From JBEBVQ01 sp964636205 (lineage in GTDB: Bacteria > Bacteroidota > Bacteroidia > Chitinophagales > Chitinophagaceae), in the NCBI GenBank assembly GCA_964636205.1, contig CAZWPF010000033.1:1-28426 (forward strand): 28,426 bases of DNA. Direction: 5' to 3'. A model generated the notes under the pieces. It was given only the letters and a program-made list of their open reading frames with translations. It made no database searches and was not told the DNA's origin. This document shows, piece after piece, positions 22,644-28,426 of this stretch (position 1 is the stretch's first letter; each line of letters opens with the position of its first letter). A program made the translations under genes and the position numbers.

Positions 22644-24128
22644 TTAATATCCGGGATTCTGAATGATACTTCTGTTTGCGTTGACTTCATACTGTGGTAT
22701 GGGCAATTGGAAGCGATGGTCTCCTGCAGGCAAATACAAGTATTGCCCCAGTACCGCTGTTCCTGTACCATCTGCACGATCGCCTTCAGCACTTCTTTGT
22801 ACCGGCTGCCCCAATCTTTTCAGATCAAAAAACCGATGACCTTCAAATGCCAGTTCCTTTCTTCTTTCTTCAAGAATGGCATCCAGAAGTGCGACCCCGC
22901 TTTCCATACCCGGGGTGTATAAACTATAGCGTTCTGACCTTAATGTATTCAAATCCAGCAAAGCTTCAACCTCGTTACCCATACGGTAAGAAGCCTCTGC
23001 ACGGTTGAGCAGCACTTCTGCAACACGCAGATATTTCATATCATTTACTGAAGCGAGTCCGCCTGGCTTTCCGGGGTATTTAACGATAGAATTGTAGCTG
23101 AAGCCACCGAAATCATTTGTCAGGAAATATGTCTCCTTCCGAATATCGTCGTCATCGAACGATTGGTAAAAACCGTAGTCTGCGACGTACTCGTTTCTGA
23201 TACCTGTAGGTCCGGGTTGGTTATAGCCAACGCCTATCCGCACATCATCGATAGAGGTGATGATCACCTTAAACAACACGCCTGAGTTCGATTCATCAGT
23301 CCAAATAGCCGGAAAAACACTCATAGCTCCTACATCGCTATTCATCATCATTGCCTGCGAGGCTGTGCTTTTTGCCTTTGCCCAGTCACCGCCGTACAGA
23401 TAAACTCTGGAAAGCAATCCGGCGACCGCAGCCTTGTTGAGTCGGCCGGGACCATTATCTTCGGAGATCAGCGAAAGCGCTTTCTCCAGATCAGCCACCG
23501 CTTTATCGTAGGTTTGTCTGACGGTACCTCTGCCTGGAGCTGCTTCTACATCGGTAGTGGTCACATAAGGAATTCCCGGATCGGATGCTGAGGCTGCGTA
23601 CGGACCGGAAACCGGTTTAGCGTACAATCGGAGCAAATCGAAATGTACCATTCCTCTGGCTGCGAGCGCCTCGCCTTCGGTATTGGATCTAAAGCCAGAT
23701 TCATCTGCGTCCAGATTATCGAGATTTTCGAGAATAGAATTTGCAAGTCGGATGATCTGGTAACCATCCCTCCAAGTATTCGCGGTTGTATTTGCGGAAT
23801 AAGTCCATTGAAAGAAAGCTTGCTGTGAGCGTCTTCCCGCCGAAGCAATCAACAGATTATCTGCCATGATATCGGGAGAGGAAGCCCATGCGAAAAAGTC
23901 TTCTCCGCCCAGATAATCATTCGCCATGTAGGTAGCGGCAGAATTACCGGTAATGATCATTCGATTATACAGACCCCTTAATGCGTTGGTAAAATCCTGT
24001 TCGCTATTAAAGGCGTATTCTTCCGGCACCTGGTCGTAGGGCACCTTTTCCAATGCCTTTTTACAGGCCGACATTCCGAACAGCAAAAAGGCGGTTGTCA
24101 GAACACCGTATATGATATTTCGTCTCAT
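22644..24128 (-). CDS. SusD/RagB-family nutrient-binding outer-membrane lipoprotein
   Basis: The product is 494 residues. The lipoprotein signal is MRRNIIYGVLTTAFLLFGMSAC, with the lipidated cysteine at 22 followed by KK. The N-terminal SusD_3-type region has TPR-like helices and the conserved ANTWRDGYQIIRLANSILENL and EGEALAARGMVHFDLLRLYAKP. The C-terminal RagB part has YLRVAEVLLNRAEASYRMGN, LNTLRSERY and ILEERRKELAFEGHRFFDLKRLG, ending in IPQYEVNANRSIIQNPGY. SusD caps the SusC barrel and captures the nutrient. It starts 21 bp after the susC stop, so the two are co-transcribed. No glycan hydrolase, sulfatase or peptidase gene is next to it in the window, so the substrate cannot be inferred. 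Confidence 0.95.
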   Translation of the reverse strand: MRRNIIYGVLTTAFLLFGMSACKKALEKVPYDQVPEEYAFNSEQDFTNALRGLYNRMIITGNSAATYMANDYLGGEDFFAWASSPDIMADNLLIASAGRRSQQAFFQWTYSANTTANTWRDGYQIIRLANSILENLDNLDADESGFRSNTEGEALAARGMVHFDLLRLYAKPVSGPYAASASDPGIPYVTTTDVEAAPGRGTVRQTYDKAVADLEKALSLISEDNGPGRLNKAAVAGLLSRVYLYGGDWAKAKSTASQAMMMNSDVGAMSVFPAIWTDESNSGVLFKVIITSIDDVRIGVGYNQPGPTGIRNEYVADYGFYQSFDDDDIRKETYFLTNDFGGFSYNSIVKYPGKPGGLASVNDMKYLRVAEVLLNRAEASYRMGNEVEALLDLNTLRSERYSLYTPGMESGVALLDAILEERRKELAFEGHRFFDLKRLGQPVQRSAEGDRADGTGTAVLGQYLYLPAGDHRFQLPIPQYEVNANRSIIQNPGY

Positions 24129-24149
24129 AAAATTACTTTTTAGCGTTGT

Positions 24150-27100
24150 TTAGAATGTTGCGTTCAAACCAAATGAAATCGAGCGTACTTGCGGGTAACT
24201 ATACAGGGCGAAAATACCCGGAGCCTGATAGCCCTCTGTTTCTTCGCTACCTAAGCCGACTTCAGGATCACCTTTATAGTGTTTTGCCCAATAAAACAGG
24301 TTCTGTCCTTGCACGAAGAACGATAGTTGCTGCATTCTGATTTTATTTGGCAAATAAGACGGCACCGTATAGGAAAGAGTGATGTTTCTAAGTCTGATAA
24401 AATCTCCCTTTTGCAACCAACGATCTGTGGTTTGCACTGTATGCTGTGGATCCGGGTTTTTAGCATTATCGCCGGGCTTTTTCCAGTAGTCCAGCGCATC
24501 CGTTGCTTGCACCATATAGATGGCATCCATTCCTGAGTTCAGATCTCTCCAGGGATAGTTCAGGATATAGTTGCCTCCGCTGAAGAAGAATTCTCCGGAG
24601 AGTGTCAGTCCTTTGTAGCTCACTGCTGTGTTGATACTACCGAAATAACGAGGATCCGGAGATTTTCCCTTTAATAGAGTAGCGTGTGAAGTACTGAATT
24701 CATCAGTAATCTCCCCATCGGCAGTGTAATACATTGGTTTTCCTGACTGCGGATCTACTCCTGCCGATCTCACCATGAAGAAAGTATTAACCGGTTCGCC
24801 AACTACCCATTGTGTACCGGCATCATCTTGCGGAATGGTATCGCTATTGCCGTAGAGTTCGGTGATCTTATTTCTTTGCAGCGTAAGATTACCACCAATA
24901 CTCCAGTTGAAATTCTGAGTACGGATGATGTCTACGTTCACATTGAATTCGATTCCTCGGTTTTGCAATTCACCCACATTTTCCAAACGAGAAGTAAATC
25001 CTGTTGTAGAAGATAATGGCCTATCGAGCAGCAAAGCCGTTGTATTTTTTTGGAATACCGCCAATGTACCACTCACTCTGTTTTGGAAGAAACCGTAATC
25101 GATCCCTGCGGATGTCATCATGGACTTTTCCCAAGTCAGGTTTGGATTACCCGGTCGTACGGGATATTCCATAGACAGTCCGTTATATCTGCCGAAGCCG
25201 AACGTGGTGAGGTGTTCATAGTTACCGATATCAAAGTTTCCGCTGGTACCGGTAGATACGAACAGACGCAGCATATTCACATTTCGTGAGCTTTCTAGGA
25301 AGCCTTCTCTGGATACTACCCAGCTGGCACCACCTGCGAAGAAATTACCGTATTTATTGTTGACAGCGAATCTGGAAGAACCATCTCTGCGCACCGAACC
25401 GTTGAGGAAGTATTTACTTGCGTAATTATACTCTATCCTTCCAAAGAACGAGGCCAGAGTCCAGTCGTATTTCGCAGTACCAAAATTGGTATTCTCTGCC
25501 GCGACATTCTGTGTATTATTATTCGCATTTGGGTAACCCATACTGGTGATCGTGTAAGATTTGTATTCTTCCTGGGTATATTCCGATCCGATCAATACCC
25601 CGAGGGTATGTCCTCTTCCAAGTGCTTTGGTATAATTCAGCGTATTACTCCAGCGATAGTTGAACCGATAAAATCCGTTATCTGTTTTACTACCCGGCTT
25701 TTCCGGATTTCCGGTATAGAAATCCAGAATGGATCCGGGTTTGATGAAATATTCGCGGGTATAATCGGTGAATTCTGTACTCAGTTCAGTTCTGAATTTA
25801 AAATCCCGAAGCAGTTTCACCTGGCCGTAGAAAGTGCTGACACCGTTCATAGTATTGGCTCTCTCGGGGTTATTGGCTATAGCCTCTGCGATATTGAGCC
25901 CCTGGTGTGTAAGGTTGTAAGTCCCATCTTCATTATACACCGGTTCGTAAGGATTGTAAGTGTATATGGCCACGAATGGATTTTGTACATTATATCGGTC
26001 TCTTAGTAAAGATTCCTTTCTATTAGTGACCATCAGGTTGGTACCTGCTTCGAACCAATCGGTGAACTCGTGAGAGACATTCAGACGTGCGCCCCTTCTG
26101 GTGAAGTCGGATCCAAAACTGATCCCTTCTTCCTTATAATCTTGTAAAGAAAAATAGACCCTTGTTTTTTCGGTACCACCGCTGATACTGATATCGTGTG
26201 TGGTGAACTTCGCCGGGCGGAGTAATTCTTTGAACCAATCGGTTTTGTTTGTTGCGGCCATTCTGTTCCACAGAGCGCTCAGTTCGGCATCGGGAATTTC
26301 TGAAATCGAACCATAGCCGTTATCGTCCATATAAATTTGTATGTATTCATTCGCAAAACCCAGATCTCGTTCATACCTCAATTTCTCGTCATAGTTCATC
26401 AATCGGAAATTGTCCTGTGTTTTTGATTTAACCCCATGTTGGAAGGTGTAGGATAGGCTGGCGCCGTCTCTTTTACCTTTTCTGGTGGTAATCATCAGCA
26501 CCCCGTTCGAAGCTCGTGAACCGTAGATAGATGCTGTTGATGCATCTTTAAGAACCGAGATACTTTCGATATCATTTGGGTTTAATGCGTTGTATGCATC
26601 TTGCGACACCGGTTGTCCGTCGATCACGATTAGCGGTGCTGCTCCGGCGTTGAGTGAGCCCACGCCTCTGACTCTTAGGTAGGCATTTTGTCCGGGTCTA
26701 CCGTTGATTGCGGTTACTTGCAGTCCGGGCGATTTACCCTGCAGCATATTTTGGAAGCTTGCGAAAGGTTTATTTTCCAGTTCAGTTCCCCCGACGATGG
26801 TGGTAGAACCGGAAATGGCTTCCCTTCTTTGGACCCCGTACCCCACGACTACTACGTCCTGAAGGAATTGACTCAGAGGATTAAGTCTGACCGTAATCAA
26901 ACCTGTAGTAATGGGGGCGGTTTGTTGTTGATAGCCGATCGCGCTTACTTCGATGGTTGTGGCATCGGAGGGAACGTTAGCGATTCTGAACAAACCATCG
27001 ACATCTGTAATACCGCCCAGCCCGGTGCCTTCCACTCTGATGGTTGCACCGGGCACACTGAGGCTTTTGTCATCGAGCACACGTCCTTGTATGGTTCGCG

Positions 27101-27161
27101 TCTGCGCCCATGATGAGATAGCCAGCATTAATATTATTAACGTTGAGATAAACTTTTTCAT
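24150..27161 (-). CDS. SusC/RagA-family TonB-dependent outer-membrane transporter
   Basis: The product is 1003 residues, normal for the family. It has a signal peptide (MKKFISTLIILMLAISSWAQ), a carboxypeptidase-regulatory-like beta domain (about 22-93: IQGRVLDDKSLSVPGATIRVEGT, ITDVDGLFRI), a TonB-box-like DVVVVGYG (102-109) and a plug domain (about 115-235: LQGKSPGLQV, LRVRGVGSLN, PLIVIDGQPV, DIESISVLKDASTASIYGSRASNGVLMITTRKG). A 22-strand-type barrel follows, ending in the terminal Phe of FGLNATF. It imports a nutrient oligomer using TonB energy together with the SusD lipoprotein downstream. No secretin/TonB short N-terminal domain is present, and no ECF sigma/anti-sigma pair lies upstream, where the rplM operon begins. 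Confidence 0.96.
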   Translation of the reverse strand: MKKFISTLIILMLAISSWAQTRTIQGRVLDDKSLSVPGATIRVEGTGLGGITDVDGLFRIANVPSDATTIEVSAIGYQQQTAPITTGLITVRLNPLSQFLQDVVVVGYGVQRREAISGSTTIVGGTELENKPFASFQNMLQGKSPGLQVTAINGRPGQNAYLRVRGVGSLNAGAAPLIVIDGQPVSQDAYNALNPNDIESISVLKDASTASIYGSRASNGVLMITTRKGKRDGASLSYTFQHGVKSKTQDNFRLMNYDEKLRYERDLGFANEYIQIYMDDNGYGSISEIPDAELSALWNRMAATNKTDWFKELLRPAKFTTHDISISGGTEKTRVYFSLQDYKEEGISFGSDFTRRGARLNVSHEFTDWFEAGTNLMVTNRKESLLRDRYNVQNPFVAIYTYNPYEPVYNEDGTYNLTHQGLNIAEAIANNPERANTMNGVSTFYGQVKLLRDFKFRTELSTEFTDYTREYFIKPGSILDFYTGNPEKPGSKTDNGFYRFNYRWSNTLNYTKALGRGHTLGVLIGSEYTQEEYKSYTITSMGYPNANNNTQNVAAENTNFGTAKYDWTLASFFGRIEYNYASKYFLNGSVRRDGSSRFAVNNKYGNFFAGGASWVVSREGFLESSRNVNMLRLFVSTGTSGNFDIGNYEHLTTFGFGRYNGLSMEYPVRPGNPNLTWEKSMMTSAGIDYGFFQNRVSGTLAVFQKNTTALLLDRPLSSTTGFTSRLENVGELQNRGIEFNVNVDIIRTQNFNWSIGGNLTLQRNKITELYGNSDTIPQDDAGTQWVVGEPVNTFFMVRSAGVDPQSGKPMYYTADGEITDEFSTSHATLLKGKSPDPRYFGSINTAVSYKGLTLSGEFFFSGGNYILNYPWRDLNSGMDAIYMVQATDALDYWKKPGDNAKNPDPQHTVQTTDRWLQKGDFIRLRNITLSYTVPSYLPNKIRMQQLSFFVQGQNLFYWAKHYKGDPEVGLGSEETEGYQAPGIFALYSYPQVRSISFGLNATF

Positions 27162-27283
27162 ATGTTGCTATTTTGATTGAATGATATTATTCATGTTGAT
27201 AGGGTTGTGTATGTTGTTTATCCATAGGCGTTAAAATTTTTAATGGGTTAGCGAAATGGTTATACACATTATATTTTCTTTAA

Positions 27284-27291
27284 CAAAGATA
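27284..27291 (-). promoter_or_regulatory. -7 promoter box of the susC-susD operon
   Basis: On the minus strand TATCTTTG is an exact TAnnTTTG match, giving a leader of about 115 nt before the ATG at 27161. No clear TTTG is seen at -33 (the position is a T run), which may mean regulated expression. Confidence 0.6.
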
Positions 27292-27404
27292 ATGCCATTG
27301 CATTAAAAAAATACCTCTTTTAGGGGGATGTTTTAGTTTAGTGTCGATATTTTTACTGATTTTCAAATTATTATGGTGACTGCATAAAAATTTTTAATAA
27401 ATTT

Positions 27405-27436
27405 TTTGGCTAGTTCGACTGTCGTGTCTAACTTTG
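27405..27436 (+). promoter_or_regulatory. Promoter of the rplM-rpsI operon
   Basis: TTTG (27405-27408), a 20-bp spacer and TAACTTTG (27429-27436) form a near-ideal Bacteroidota promoter. A perfect inverted repeat GACTGTCG / CGACAGTC (27417-27424, 27455-27462) straddles the -7 box and the start region. Confidence 0.85.
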
Positions 27437-27455
27437 CAAACCCAAATTTCAAAGC

Positions 27456-27484
27456 GACAGTCCGGGAAGTTTTCCCCATCTGTT
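27456..27484 (+). ncRNA. Candidate structured leader of rplM
   Basis: In the expected 5' untranslated region, GGGAA-GTT-TTCCC (27464-27476) is stacked under ACAG / CTGT (27457-27460, 27480-27483), extended by a G-U pair, with a symmetrical 3x3 internal loop (TCC/CAT). Compact hairpins with internal loops are common in ribosomal-protein leaders, and L13 is autoregulated in other bacteria. That this one binds L13 is inference. Confidence 0.45.
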
Positions 27485-27502
27485 AAAAATTTAAAAACTG
27501 AA

Positions 27503-27946
27503 ATGAGACACCTGAGTTTTAAAACGAAATCCGCCAATGAGAAGATCGTACAGCGGAAGTGGTATGTAGTTGATGCTACTAACCAGACTGTTGGCCGCAT
27601 GACTTCGAGGATAGCAAGTATTCTCCGCGGTAAGAACAAGCCTTATTATACACCGCATTTTGATTGTGGTGATTATGTGATTGTCATCAACTCCAGCAAA
27701 GTAAAATTTACTGGTAACAAGATGGAGGAGAAAGAATATCAAACTTTTTCCGGCTATCCCGGGGGACAGAAAATTGCCACGGCAAAAGAATTATTAAATC
27801 GTCGTCCGAATGTTATCATCGAACGTGCTGTAAAGGGTATGCTTCCTAAGAACCGCCTTGGTCGTGCTATGTACAAAAAGCTTTTTGTTTACGACGGTCC
27901 TGACCATCCACATGTGGCTCAGAAACCAGAGGAATTGAAGTTCTAA
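27503..27946 (+). CDS. rplM: 50S ribosomal protein L13
   Basis: The product is 147 residues from the ATG at 27503. The frame is open to a TTG at 27434, but that lies in the promoter. L13 is a primary 23S rRNA-binding protein of the large subunit. Signatures are KWYVVDATNQTVGRMTSRIASILRGK, the DYVIVINSSKVKFTGNK core, RRPNVIIERAVKGMLPKNRLGRAMYKKLFVY and the terminal HPHVAQKPE. The MRHLSFKTKSANEKIVQ N-terminal extension is typical of Bacteroidota L13. It is followed 104 bp later by rpsI, the conserved partner. Confidence 0.98.
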   Translation: MRHLSFKTKSANEKIVQRKWYVVDATNQTVGRMTSRIASILRGKNKPYYTPHFDCGDYVIVINSSKVKFTGNKMEEKEYQTFSGYPGGQKIATAKELLNRRPNVIIERAVKGMLPKNRLGRAMYKKLFVYDGPDHPHVAQKPEELKF

Positions 27947-27949
27947 TTT

Positions 27950-28001
27950 AAAAATGAGGTACAGGAAATGAGTGGATTGTAGAATGGATCAGCTCATTTT
28001 T
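27950..28001 (+). other. Inverted repeat between rplM and rpsI
   Basis: AAAAATGAG (27950-27958) and CTCATTTTT (27993-28001) are perfect 9-bp arms with a 34-nt loop, ending in a T run, in an unusually long 104-bp gap between rplM and rpsI. It could act as a partial terminator or a processing site. Confidence 0.45.
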
Positions 28002-28050
28002 GAATTGTTACTTGCAACCGGATTAAAATAATTTAAACAGAAACACTCTA

Positions 28051-28426
28051 ATGGAGAAACAAAAAAATGCCGTCGGTCGTCGTAAAGAAGCCGTAGCGCG
28101 CATATACATCAGTAAGGGCACTGGTAATATTACCGTAAATGAAAAGGATTATAAAGCATATTTCCCCATTATGTATCTGCAAAATCAGGTAGAACTGCCC
28201 CTTAAAGCCGTAGAAGCTATAGATAGCTTTGATATTGTTATTAATGTACAGGGCGGCGGTCCTAAAGGTCAGGCCGAAGCTATTAAGTTGGGAATTGCGC
28301 GTGCACTTTGCGAAGTCAATATGGAGTATCGTCCTACATTGAAGAAAGAAGGTTTGATGCGCCGCGACCCGCGCTCTGTTGAACGTAAGAAATTCGGTAA
28401 ACGTAAAGCTCGTCGTAGCTTCCAGT
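28051..28426 (+). CDS. rpsI: 30S ribosomal protein S9, 3' end cut by window
   Basis: 125 codons are visible, starting MEKQKNAVGRRKEAVARIYI and containing GTGNITVNEKDYKAYFP, VNVQGGG-type INVQGGGPKGQAEAIKLGIARAL, RRDPRSVERKKFGKRKARRSFQ. Only the last few residues (typically FSKR) lie outside the window. S9 is a small-subunit protein whose C-terminal tail reaches the P-site tRNA. It is the conserved second gene of the rplM-rpsI operon. Confidence 0.98.
   Translation, partial: MEKQKNAVGRRKEAVARIYISKGTGNITVNEKDYKAYFPIMYLQNQVELPLKAVEAIDSFDIVINVQGGGPKGQAEAIKLGIARALCEVNMEYRPTLKKEGLMRRDPRSVERKKFGKRKARRSFQ

Noticed and set aside
26688..27113. A 141-residue plus-strand frame opposite susC
   Set aside because: It is antisense to the conserved plug-domain coding sequence and has no start signals or family resemblance.

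Overview
The window is bacterial and comes from a Bacteroidota genome, most likely the Chitinophagales/Sphingobacteriales side of the phylum. The evidence is a SusC/SusD pair, four secreted proteins with type IX secretion (T9SS) C-terminal signals, repeated promoters of the phylum-specific TTTG / TAnnTTTG type, weak Shine-Dalgarno sequences, and an rplM-rpsI ribosomal operon. The exact genus cannot be read from the sequence.

Layout. 1-754: 3' end of a T9SS type A secreted protein. 829-1836 (-): murB. 1982-2055: tRNA-Ala(GGC). 2013-3883: a 1.8 kb decayed integrative element in the 3' end of that tRNA gene. It is bounded by perfect 49-bp direct repeats and holds a higBA toxin-antitoxin pair with a readable operator, a broken IS3-type transposase fragment and a small two-repeat protein, but no integrase. 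3996-6440 (-): T9SS type B (gliding-motility C-terminal domain) protein. 6519-13623: an alternating block of secreted seven-repeat protein (-), TPR histidine kinase (+), second secreted seven-repeat protein (-) and LuxR-type response regulator (+). 13642-14401 (-): two unknown small genes, one a probable lipoprotein. 14488-14690: a GC-rich run of hairpins. 14670-16355 (-): a flavin reductase-like protein and an aldo/keto reductase. 16586-21106 (+): an AsmA-like protein, a polysaccharide-deacetylase-like protein and a tiny acidic protein. 21180-27161 (-): OmpA-family protein, SusD and SusC, transcribed SusC first. 27503-28426 (+): rplM and rpsI (the latter cut by the window edge).

The most interesting system is the 6519-13623 block. 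The two secreted genes each carry seven W...GG / DGG-type repeats, as expected of a seven-bladed beta-propeller, plus a T9SS signal. Each has the same promoter module: a near-identical palindrome (GAGTAA-N2-TTACTC), exactly 23 bp, then a TAnnTTTG-like -7 box followed by TTAGT. This places the palindrome near -42, where an activator such as the neighbouring LuxR-type regulator would bind. I infer that kinase 8612-10618 and regulator 12982-13623 form a two-component pair whose output is the pair of surface propeller proteins. The pairing, the binding and the ligand are inference; the shared module is directly visible.

Other items worth attention are the tRNA island with its displaced terminator, the higBA operator lying between the -33 and -7 elements, the hairpin cluster at 14488-14690, and a structured leader in front of rplM.
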